Positions 1-5,043 of a stretch of 5,367 bases of DNA are shown here, one piece after another (positions within the stretch are counted from its first letter, which is position 1; each line of letters begins with the position of its first letter). Origin of the DNA: Elusimicrobiota bacterium (GTDB lineage: Bacteria > Elusimicrobiota > Elusimicrobia > UBA1565 > JACRDR01). A program made the position numbers and the translations under genes. The notes under the pieces are model-generated. The model did not search any database. It was given only the letters and a program-made list of their open reading frames with translations, and was not told the DNA's origin. The stretch lies in NCBI GenBank assembly GCA_016212845.1, contig JACRDR010000156.1, positions 1-5,367 of the forward strand, in the 5' to 3' direction.

Positions 1-405
1 GTACCCGAGGTTCGCCACCGCGGCCGCGCCGAGTTGGAAATCCTTCTGCAGCGCGTCCGCCGCGTTTCCGGCGCCGAGAATATCGAGCGCGAGAGTGATG
101 CGCCGCGTTCGCTCCGTCGCGAAGACCGGGGGAGGCGGGGGGACCGGCGCGGCCGGAGCGGGGGCGACGGCGGCGGGTGCGGCCGCCGACGGCGTCTCGG
201 CCGGCTTCGTGCCGTCGTCGAGCAGGATGATCCGCTCGCGCTTGATCGTCAGCGTTCCGTCGGGCGTTTGGATCTCGACGGCCTCCGGCGTCTCCTTTAG
301 GATCGTTCCCTGCAGCTTGCTTCCGTCGGTCAGATGCAGCGTCGCGGCGAATGAAGAGGACGCCGAGATCAGAAGGATCGCGAAGGGCAGGAGGAGTGGG
401 CGCAT
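1..405 (-). CDS. Exported protein of unknown function, 3' end beyond the window
   Basis: This reading frame is open from an ATG at 405 to the left edge, giving 135 residues and no stop, so the C-terminus is missing. Residues 1-20 form a typical signal peptide (hydrophobic stretch with LLLPFAILLISA, then SSSFA before the predicted cut). Residues 22-60 read as a small beta-rich module with the repeated pattern TDGSKLQGTI and TPDGTLTIKRERI, a type seen at the N-terminus of many uncharacterised envelope proteins. Residues 67-94 are a Pro/Ala-rich linker. From about residue 101 the sequence (ITLALDILGAGNAADAL) begins another domain; the alternating hydrophobics and AAVANLGY at the cut end would fit an outer-membrane beta-barrel, but this is inference. 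The high-GC third codon positions match the neighbours. No Shine-Dalgarno sequence precedes the ATG. The ATG is chosen because it places the signal peptide exactly at the N-terminus. I do not recognise a named family. Confidence 0.8.
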   Translation of the reverse strand, partial: MRPLLLPFAILLISASSSFAATLHLTDGSKLQGTILKETPEAVEIQTPDGTLTIKRERIILLDDGTKPAETPSAAAPAAVAPAPAAPVPPPPPVFATERTRRITLALDILGAGNAADALQKDFQLGAAAVANLGY

Positions 406-415
406 GGCTTCGGCA

Positions 416-444
416 AGCGTATCGAAAACCGGAGGGACCGGCAA
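416..444 (-). promoter_or_regulatory. Candidate sigma70-type promoter of the exported-protein gene
   Basis: Read on the minus strand, TTGCCG (444-439) and TACGCT (421-416) are separated by exactly 17 bases. They match the consensus -35 at 4 of 6 and the -10 at 3 of 6 positions. Transcription would start near 409, leaving a leader of only about four bases before the ATG at 405. The match is moderate and could be chance in GC-rich DNA, but the position and spacing are right, and the gene has no Shine-Dalgarno sequence, which fits a leaderless or near-leaderless transcript. Confidence 0.35.
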
Positions 445-541
445 GAGACGGCTGGGGCGCGGCCAGCAAACTCTCGCTTGGCGGTGCATGATGGCGGTCT
501 CTCCGCACCGACGGCCGCTTTAGTCCAGCAGCTATTGCAGA

Positions 542-561
542 TGACGTAATTGATTACGTCA
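542..561. promoter_or_regulatory. Perfect 9-2-9 bp dyad, likely operator site
   Basis: The arms TGACGTAAT (542-550) and ATTACGTCA (553-561) are exact reverse complements separated by TG. An overlapping second dyad, ATTGA-N5-TCAAT (549-563), shares the centre. No T-run follows on either strand and a two-base loop does not make a good RNA hairpin, so protein binding to DNA is the likelier role than termination. The site is AT-richer than its surroundings and lies about 100 bp upstream of the candidate promoter of the exported-protein gene on the minus strand, a distance more typical of an activator or distal operator. The cognate regulator is not identifiable from the window. Confidence 0.5.
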
Positions 562-583
562 ATGACGGCGCAGACGATCAACG

Positions 584-600
584 GCCGGAAAACTTCCGGC
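584..600 (-). terminator. GC hairpin after the small gene, possible terminator without U-tract
   Basis: GCCGGAA (584-590) and TTCCGGC (594-600) form a perfect 7-bp stem with a 3-base loop. It sits 29 bases beyond the stop codon of the minus-strand gene that ends at 630, where a terminator would be expected. Neither strand carries a T-run after the stem, so it is not a canonical intrinsic terminator; it could still pause polymerase or protect the 3' end of the mRNA. Confidence 0.35.
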
Positions 601-629
601 GTGACGATGCGCATCTACAACTCCGGCCC

Positions 630-788
630 TCAACGTATTCGGATCTCGAGCGGTTTGCCGTTCGGGTCGACGAGCAGAAGTACCGCCGCGGTGTATTCGT
701 CGAGGGAGTAGCGCGAGGTTTTCCCACCCAACTTGTACTCCAGGTGCTCGCCCGGTTTGCGGGCGAAATCGAACAGCACGATTCTCAT
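630..788 (-). CDS. Small hypothetical protein downstream of the TonB-dependent receptor
   Basis: The frame encodes 52 residues from an ATG at 788 (begins MRIVLFDFARKPGEH, ends DPNGKPLEIRIR) to a TGA at 630. A GCAGG sequence lies five bases before this ATG, the best Shine-Dalgarno match of any protein gene in the window, and decides the start over an in-frame TTG at 821 that has none. Codon third positions are mostly G or C, as in the neighbouring genes, which argues for real coding. There is no signal peptide or membrane segment; the product looks like a small soluble, charged, beta-rich protein. It follows the receptor gene on the same strand with a 93-bp gap and could be co-transcribed. I recognise no family and assign no function. 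Its small size leaves a real chance that it is a random open frame. Confidence 0.5.
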   Translation of the reverse strand: MRIVLFDFARKPGEHLEYKLGGKTSRYSLDEYTAAVLLLVDPNGKPLEIRIR

Positions 789-881
789 TAAAACCTGCCG
801 GCCGTTCTGGACGTCGGCCAAAGTATTGGGCAGATGGGGTCTGGGGCGCGAGGGCTCTAGGACCCGATTGTGGGGAAGTAA

Positions 882-2930
882 TCAGAACGAAACGCGCAGG
901 CTCGTAATGACGTTGAAGCCCGGCGCGTCGACGCCGGAGGCGTGCTCGCGGTAGAAGGCGTTCAAAATGTTCTCGACCGCGAGCTGGAACTTCCCGCCCT
1001 CCCATAGGTCGAGGCCGCCCCGCAGGTTCCACGTCGCCCACGCCGAGCTGCCGTTGGGGTCGATGCGGGGGTCCGTGAGATCGGCGGGGGACAGCCGCCG
1101 CTGGGCCGCCGCCATCCGCGTGTACGTCTCGACCCAGGCCGCGCGCTCGGCCCAGGCGTTGCCGACGCCGACGGAAGCCATCGGCGGCGGGGTTCGGGTG
1201 AGCGCGGTGCCGGCCGAGGTGTCGCGACCGTAGAACCACGAGCCGCTGCCGCGGACGTAGAACGATTGCCCGATGGCGCCGCGGCCGTCCCACTCGACGC
1301 CCTGGATGTAGCCGCGACCGGAGTTGGCGCGCTGAAACACGGGGCTGCCCGCGATGACGGTGGCGCCGTTGAAAGAACCGGGCACGCGCTCGATGCGATC
1401 CATGAGGATCATGTGGAAGAGCGTTAGCCGCTGGACGACCTTCTCATGCGCGAGCCGGATTCCGGTCTCGAAGCCCAGGCTCCGCTCGGGCTTGAGGCCG
1501 GTGACCGGCGCGTCGGTGCCCGCCGGCGCGGCCTTGAGCGCGACCGACTCGTTGAAGTTGGGCGGGCGAAAGCCCTGCCAAACGCTCGCCGCGGCGCTGA
1601 GTACCGGCAAGAACTGGTAGGTGGCGCCGAAGCCGCCCGTCAGGCTGCGATAATTGTCGGAGAACGCTCCCGGCGCGGCTCCGGCCCGCAAGACGGAGTC
1701 GACCTTGGCGTACTCGCCGCGCAGGCCCGCCTCGAGAAGCAATTGTTGGGACGCGGTCCACTGCCCGAGCCAAAACAGCGCGGCGGTACCGTATTTCGAG
1801 CCGTCCGGGTAGTTCGCGTTGGCGTCGTTGTTGAGCACGGCGCCCGTGGCCAGGGTGGTGTCGCGGCGGCGGCTGCGCACCGCGTCGCGGTGTCCTTCGG
1901 CGCCGTAGATCATGCGCAGGACCGGTACGGGTTGGGAGACCGCCGAGAGCCTGCCTCCGACCGCAGCCACGGCGTCGTTGAAGACGCCGCGGGTCGCCGC
2001 GTTTGGGCGGTGCTGGATGCTGCCTTCCTCTTGACGGTGCCAGTACGCCTTGGCATCGAAGAATTTCACGAATGAGACGGGCTCCTCGACTTTCGCGTCG
2101 AGCATGACGAGGTCGCGCTTTTGCGGGTCGAAGACGAACTCGTCGAAGGCTCCCGGCCCGCCGAAGCGGCGAGCCTGCGCGTACTGCTCGTAGCGGGGCG
2201 CCTCGATCTGGAGCGAGTGCTGGTAGGTGGCCCGCCACATCGTCCTGTCGCCGTGGTAGTCGAGGGCCACGTCGCCCGACCTTCCTCTATAAGAGGAGGG
2301 GATCGCGTGGAAGCGCCCTCCGCCCACGTGGAGGTCTCCGAAGGCCTTGTAGCCCGCGCCGCCCAAGAACCCGAAGCGGCCGCGGTTGCCTTCGATCTCG
2401 AGGCGGGAAACGCGGCCGTCGTCGGCGGTGCGGTAGCTGGCGGCGAGCATGCCGCCGATGGACGCAGCCTTGCTGTAGTCCTTGCGCCGGCGGCCGGTGA
2501 CGTACACGACGCCGCCGAGTGCGTCTCCGCCGTGGAGCACCGAGCCGGGGCCGCGGAGTACCTCGATCGTCTCGACGGTCTCGATATCGATCAAGCTCAA
2601 GGAGTTCACGCTCGCGGTGATCGCGTTGTTTAGGCGCGCGCCGTCGATCAGCACCAGGTTGTCCTTGCCGATGAGGCCGCGGACCGAGACCGCGGCGTTG
2701 GCGGGCATCGTCTGCTGGACCAGGACGCCGGCTTCCTCGCGCAGAGCTTCGGCGGTGCTCCGCGGGGAGCCCCGCACGATCGCGCGGCGGTCGATGCTGC
2801 CGACGGTCCGGGAGGTGCGGTAGGCGGACTCCGGCCAGCGCGTCGCCGAGATGACCAGGGGCGGCAGGATCGTCTCCGCCAAGGCGGGGCCGGGAAGCAG
2901 AAGCAGAAGCGCCGAGGCTAAGGCTCGCAC
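882..2930 (-). CDS. TonB-dependent outer-membrane receptor
   Basis: This 682-residue protein imports a scarce ligand across the outer membrane using energy from TonB-ExbBD. Residues 1-18 are a signal peptide ending ALA. A TonB-box-like stretch (PLVISAT, residues 24-30) follows directly. The plug domain spans about residues 35-147, with the family motifs VSVRGLIGKDNLVLIDGARL (81-100) and EVLRGPGSVLHGGDALGGVV (123-142). The rest is the 22-strand barrel, with the FRPPNFNES motif at 454-462 followed by a GLKPERS segment, and it ends in SLRVSF, the C-terminal aromatic expected of a Bam substrate. The FRAP-like and LKPE motifs resemble haem/haemoglobin receptor-type members of the BtuB-like group, but the ligand cannot be read from sequence. 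Start: GTG at 2930, five codons after an in-frame TAG, so no earlier start exists; no Shine-Dalgarno is visible. No TonB, ExbB or ABC partner is in the window, and I see no Fur box upstream. Confidence 0.93.
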   Translation of the reverse strand: MRALASALLLLLPGPALAETILPPLVISATRWPESAYRTSRTVGSIDRRAIVRGSPRSTAEALREEAGVLVQQTMPANAAVSVRGLIGKDNLVLIDGARLNNAITASVNSLSLIDIETVETIEVLRGPGSVLHGGDALGGVVYVTGRRRKDYSKAASIGGMLAASYRTADDGRVSRLEIEGNRGRFGFLGGAGYKAFGDLHVGGGRFHAIPSSYRGRSGDVALDYHGDRTMWRATYQHSLQIEAPRYEQYAQARRFGGPGAFDEFVFDPQKRDLVMLDAKVEEPVSFVKFFDAKAYWHRQEEGSIQHRPNAATRGVFNDAVAAVGGRLSAVSQPVPVLRMIYGAEGHRDAVRSRRRDTTLATGAVLNNDANANYPDGSKYGTAALFWLGQWTASQQLLLEAGLRGEYAKVDSVLRAGAAPGAFSDNYRSLTGGFGATYQFLPVLSAAASVWQGFRPPNFNESVALKAAPAGTDAPVTGLKPERSLGFETGIRLAHEKVVQRLTLFHMILMDRIERVPGSFNGATVIAGSPVFQRANSGRGYIQGVEWDGRGAIGQSFYVRGSGSWFYGRDTSAGTALTRTPPPMASVGVGNAWAERAAWVETYTRMAAAQRRLSPADLTDPRIDPNGSSAWATWNLRGGLDLWEGGKFQLAVENILNAFYREHASGVDAPGFNVITSLRVSF

Positions 2931-2984
2931 CGGGTCGGGATTCTACCACTTGCGCGTTTGGCGAGTTCTAGGCATGCTTAGCGC
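2931..2984. promoter_or_regulatory. Divergent promoter region between receptor and AMIN-SPOR genes
   Basis: Only 54 bp separate the two divergent start codons. On the minus strand TAGAAT (2945-2940) is a 5-of-6 match to the -10 consensus and lies nine bases before the GTG of the receptor gene, so the transcript would have almost no leader. No good -35 is seen at 16-18 bp, suggesting activator dependence or another sigma factor. For the plus-strand gene no convincing -10 is visible. An imperfect dyad, ACTTGC (2948-2953) with GCGAGT (2961-2966), one mismatch, lies in the middle and could bind a shared regulator. Confidence 0.4.
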
Positions 2985-3719
2985 ATGAACCTCCTTATCG
3001 CGGCCGTTCTCGCCGCCGGCGGAGCTTTCGCCGAGCCGGCCATGCTTCAGGACTACCAGGTCACCGCGAAGCAGGTGACGCTCAAGCTTTCACGCCCCGT
3101 CGGCTATCGCGCCTCGGCCACGGCGAATCCGCCGGCGGTCGTGATTACGCTCGACGACACGCGCATCTCGCAGGCGGTGCAGGAGAAGTCGGTGGCCAGC
3201 GCGCTGGTCGCGGGCATCGCGGCGATTCCGATTACGAACGCGGACGGCGAAAGCGCGCGCGTGGTGATCAAGCTCGCCAAGAAGCGCGAGTTCTCGGCGG
3301 CACCGACCGGCAACGACATCGTCGTGGACCTGCTCGACGCTCCGGCCGGCGATGCCGCGGCGCCCGCCGCTCCGGCGGCTCCCGCGACTCCGGCGGCCGC
3401 GCCGGAAACGCCCGCCGCCGCGCCCGAGGCCGCCGCCCCCGCGGCGGCTCCGCCCGCGCCGGTCAAGCCGGCGGCGCCCGCGAAGAAGGCCTCCAAGTTC
3501 CTCGTGCAGATCGGCGTCTTCTCGGATCAGGCGAAGGCCGACGAGCTCAAGAAGGACCTCGACTCGGCCGAGACTTCCGTGGAAGTGCGGAAGGTCGTAG
3601 TCGGCGGCAAGCCGATGTTCCGCGCCCTCGTCGGCCCCGCCCGCAGCAAGGCGGAGGCGAAGGAGCTCGCGGACAAGCTCAAGGGGCTGGGTTACCCCGG
3701 CCTCCTTTATAAGGACTAG
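2985..3719 (+). CDS. Secreted AMIN-SPOR domain protein, cell-envelope/septum associated
   Basis: The 244-residue product starts with a short signal peptide (residues 1-16, AGGAFA before the cut). Residues about 20-118 form a beta-rich AMIN-like domain (pattern YQVTAKQVTLKLSRP, PPAVVITLDDTR, ARVVIKLAKKREFSA, NDIVVDLLD), the module found in PilQ secretins and AmiC-type amidases, where it serves periplasmic or peptidoglycan localisation. Residues 119-169 are a low-complexity Ala/Pro linker. Residues 171-244 match a SPOR domain, with KFLVQIGVFSDQAKADELKK at the front and MFRALVGPARSKAEAKELAD further on; SPOR domains bind amidase-trimmed glycan strands at division septa. No catalytic domain is present, so the protein looks like an adaptor or scaffold in the periplasm. 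ATG at 2985 is chosen because it starts the signal peptide; no Shine-Dalgarno is obvious. It is transcribed divergently from the receptor gene and convergently with the protease gene. Confidence 0.85.
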   Translation: MNLLIAAVLAAGGAFAEPAMLQDYQVTAKQVTLKLSRPVGYRASATANPPAVVITLDDTRISQAVQEKSVASALVAGIAAIPITNADGESARVVIKLAKKREFSAAPTGNDIVVDLLDAPAGDAAAPAAPAAPATPAAAPETPAAAPEAAAPAAAPPAPVKPAAPAKKASKFLVQIGVFSDQAKADELKKDLDSAETSVEVRKVVVGGKPMFRALVGPARSKAEAKELADKLKGLGYPGLLYKD

Positions 3720-3727
3720 CGGGCGCT

Positions 3728-3792
3728 GATCGCGACGCGGACCTGCACGCCGTTCCACACGGCGTCGTATGCGCTGGACCGCGTCGCGTATC
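3728..3792. repeat. Nested inverted repeats filling the convergent spacer
   Basis: CGCGACGCGG (3731-3740) pairs perfectly with CCGCGTCGCG (3779-3788); allowing one bulged base (3789) adds GAT (3728-3730) with ATC (3790-3792), a 13-bp stem in total. Inside it, ACGCCG (3747-3752) and CGGCGT (3760-3765) form a second 6-bp hairpin with a 7-base loop. The structure lies between the stop codons of two convergent genes, so it would fold at the 3' end of both mRNAs. It lacks T-runs, so it is not a textbook bidirectional intrinsic terminator, but a role as terminator, pause site or 3'-end protector is the simplest reading. Confidence 0.55.
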
Positions 3793-3800
3793 GCGCCGCG

Positions 3801-4589
3801 CTATTTTCCGTCCGCCGGCGGCGCGGGCGGCTTGAGCGCGGCCACCATCGCCCGCGCCTGGTTCGACGGGATCGCGAAGCCGATGCCCGAGAACACTCCG
3901 GTCGGTCCGTAGATCGCGGTGTTGATGCCGATGATCTCGCCTTTCGAATTCACCAGCGGACCGCCGGAATTTCCGCGGTTGATCGCGGCGTCGGTCTGAA
4001 AAAAATCCGAGTAGACGTGCTGCTCCACGCGGAAGGATTGGCGCACCGCGCTGATCACGCCGACGGTGACCGTCTGCGAAAGACCGAAGGGGCTTCCGAT
4101 CGCGATCGCCCAGTCGCCGACCTGCACGAGGCTCGAATCGCCGAGCGCCGCGGCGGGAAGCTTGCGCGGCGACTCGATGCGAAGGAGCGCGAGATCGAGC
4201 CCGGGATCGGCGCGCACGAGCTTCGCGAGGAACTGCCGCTGCGTCGGATCCGCGATCGTGATCTCGATGCGATCGGCGCCTCGGACGACGTGCTCGTTCG
4301 TGAGGATGTAGCCTCTGCCGTCGACGATTACGCCGGAGCCGATGCCTTCGATCCAACGGCGCGGCTTCGCGGTCGGCTTCGACTGCGGAGGATCGAGGTA
4401 CTGCACGGTGCGAATGCTCACCGTCGCGCGCTTGATCGGCGCGGCGACGTCGCCGAAAGACGAGAGCGCGTTCGCGACGTTCGCGCGCACGGCCGCGATC
4501 GGCGTCGGAGAAACGCGCGGCGCCCCGTTCTCGAGCGCGAGCCAATAACAAACGAGCGACGCGACGGCCGTTGCAGCGAGTACCCGCAT
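3801..4589 (-). CDS. HtrA/DegP-family periplasmic serine protease lacking a PDZ domain
   Basis: The 262-residue product is a trypsin-like S1C protease for quality control of misfolded envelope proteins. The catalytic triad is complete: His100 in TNEHVV, Asp132 in LDLALLRI and Ser208 in QTDAAINRGNSGGPLVN, with the family stretch IGSPFGLSQTVTVGVISAVR between them. Residues 1-19 form a hydrophobic N-terminus with no clear signal-peptidase site or lipobox, so a membrane anchor facing the periplasm is likely. The protein ends about 20 residues after the GIGFAIPSNQA strand; the one or two PDZ domains of DegP, DegQ or DegS are absent, and only a Pro/Ala-rich tail (PPAPPADGK) follows. The open frame extends upstream to an ATG at 4691, but that part overlaps the rRNA promoter and reads as non-coding, so ATG at 4589, which begins the hydrophobic segment, is preferred. 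No Shine-Dalgarno is visible. It is divergent from the rRNA operon. Confidence 0.9.
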   Translation of the reverse strand: MRVLAATAVASLVCYWLALENGAPRVSPTPIAAVRANVANALSSFGDVAAPIKRATVSIRTVQYLDPPQSKPTAKPRRWIEGIGSGVIVDGRGYILTNEHVVRGADRIEITIADPTQRQFLAKLVRADPGLDLALLRIESPRKLPAAALGDSSLVQVGDWAIAIGSPFGLSQTVTVGVISAVRQSFRVEQHVYSDFFQTDAAINRGNSGGPLVNSKGEIIGINTAIYGPTGVFSGIGFAIPSNQARAMVAALKPPAPPADGK

Positions 4590-4595
4590 GGGAAC

Positions 4596-4621
4596 ATCGT
4601 AGCGCGCCCTGGACACGTCAA
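4596..4621 (-). promoter_or_regulatory. Candidate promoter of the HtrA-type protease gene
   Basis: On the minus strand, TACGAT (4601-4596) matches 4 of 6 bases of the -10 consensus and is followed by six bases and then the ATG at 4589, so transcription would start at or next to the A of the start codon. A TTGACG (4621-4616) lies 14 bases upstream, too close for a standard -35; the properly spaced hexamer is poor. The layout fits a leaderless mRNA, but only RNA 5'-end data could show it. Confidence 0.35.
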
Positions 4622-4635
4622 CCATGTTCGCCGGC

Positions 4636-4691
4636 AAATTAAAATTTCTCGAAAAAAAGTAGTTGACACCCGCGGAGCGTTCATGTACCAT
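4636..4691 (+). promoter_or_regulatory. rRNA operon promoter P1 with A/T-rich upstream element
   Basis: TTGACA (4663-4668), a perfect -35, is followed after 17 bases by TACCAT (4686-4691), a 4-of-6 match to the -10 consensus. The block just upstream (4636-4660) contains AAATTAAAATTT and a run of seven A residues and stands out from the GC-rich surroundings, like the UP elements that bind the alpha subunit at strong rRNA promoters. Transcription would start near 4698. The promoter points into the rRNA leader and lies back to back with the protease gene start. Confidence 0.75.
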
Positions 4692-4745
4692 GTCGCTACT
4701 CCCACCTAAAGAGCGTCGGATTCAAAACCGAGTTCTGATGGTACG

Positions 4746-4790
4746 GAGTGTTGACAAAGTACCGACTCTGTTGGTATAGTTACAACACTC
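4746..4790. repeat. 8-bp inverted repeat bracketing rRNA promoter P2
   Basis: GAGTGTTG (4746-4753) and CAACACTC (4783-4790) are exact reverse complements with 29 bases between them. The left arm runs into the -35 hexamer and the right arm covers the expected transcription start. A smaller pair, TACC (4760-4763) and GGTA (4773-4776), lies inside. The placement could allow a dimeric regulator or looped complex to control the promoter; it may also be chance. Confidence 0.5.
4751..4780 (+). promoter_or_regulatory. rRNA operon promoter P2, extended -10
   Basis: A perfect TTGACA (4751-4756) is followed after 18 bases by TATAGT (4775-4780), a 5-of-6 match, which is preceded by TG at the extended -10 position (TGGTATAGT, 4772-4780). 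Transcription should start near 4787. With P1 about 88 bp upstream this gives the tandem promoter arrangement known from many rRNA operons. P2 is the closer match to consensus of the two. Confidence 0.8.
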
Positions 4791-4806
4791 TCACCTGCAG
4801 CGGTTA

Positions 4807-4820
4807 GTTCCGCGAGGAAC
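4807..4820 (+). promoter_or_regulatory. boxB-like hairpin with GNRA tetraloop
   Basis: GTTCC (4807-4811) and GGAAC (4816-4820) pair perfectly around the loop GCGA, a GNRA tetraloop. It lies about 20 bases after the P2 start and 22 bases before boxA, the boxB-then-boxA order of rRNA antitermination leaders. Assignment rests on position and shape. Confidence 0.55.
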
Positions 4821-4842
4821 GGGCCGCTGGGTAGTGGAGTTT

Positions 4843-4854
4843 TGTTCTTTGAAA
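4843..4854 (+). promoter_or_regulatory. boxA antitermination element
   Basis: TGTTCTTTGAAA closely matches the rRNA boxA consensus (TGCTCTTTAACA type), the RNA site bound by NusB-NusE (S10) that protects rRNA transcription from Rho. Its place in the leader, downstream of both promoters and a boxB-like hairpin, supports the call. Confidence 0.75.
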
Positions 4855-4877
4855 TCTTTTTTGCGAGCGAATGGGCA

Positions 4878-4910
4878 CCCTGTTCTGTCTCCCCCCGGGG
4901 ACAGAAAGGG
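4878..4910 (+). other. Long leader hairpin between boxA and 16S
   Basis: TTCTGTC (4883-4889) pairs with GACAGAA (4900-4906), continued inward by a G-U and two C-G pairs around a CCCC loop, and outward by CCCT (4878-4881) with AGGG (4907-4910) across a single bulged G. With about 14 pairs it is the strongest hairpin in the leader. No U-tract follows, so it is not a terminator; a role in leader folding or processing is likely. Confidence 0.5.
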
Positions 4911-5043
4911 TTAAAGGAGTTCGGTGTGCTCGGCCATCGAGGGGTTTTGTGGCCCCGGAATGGTTGAGACTCAGAACTAAAGATGTACAAGATAATAAGT
5001 TGGAATCAATTCCCTCCATTAGGGGAGTGAAGGCGGAAGTAGG

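Noticed and set aside
95..523. Plus-strand open frames of up to 142 codons across the left gene
   Set aside because: They lie opposite the signal-peptide-bearing minus-strand gene, have Gly/Arg-rich composition typical of antisense reading of GC-rich DNA, and show no domain.
549..563. FNR/CRP-type site TTGA-N5-TCAA
   Set aside because: The half-site spacing is one base off the TTGAT-N4-ATCAA consensus, so a specific FNR call is not justified; it is reported only as a second dyad.
369..614. Minus-strand 81-codon frame across the 406-629 gap
   Set aside because: It overlaps the start of the exported-protein gene in another frame, runs through the palindrome and hairpin, and its second half has Cys/Ser/Arg-rich composition unlike a real protein.
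789..821. Longer start (TTG at 821) for the small gene
   Set aside because: No ribosome-binding site precedes it, whereas GCAGG lies five bases before the ATG at 788.
2931..2984. Fur box upstream of the TonB-dependent receptor
   Set aside because: No sequence resembling the AT-rich 19-bp Fur consensus is present in the 54-bp region.
3340..3490. Possible tandem DNA repeat in the AMIN-SPOR gene
   Set aside because: The repetitiveness comes from Ala and Pro codons of a protein linker, without a fixed repeat unit.
3090..3758. Long Arg/Gly-rich and Ala-rich minus-strand frames opposite the AMIN-SPOR gene
   Set aside because: They are antisense shadows produced by the GC-rich codons and the Ala/Pro linker of the real gene, without recognisable domains.
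4590..4691. N-terminal extension of the protease to an ATG at 4691
   Set aside because: The added 34 residues would be read from the rRNA promoter P1 region and place the hydrophobic N-terminal segment internally.
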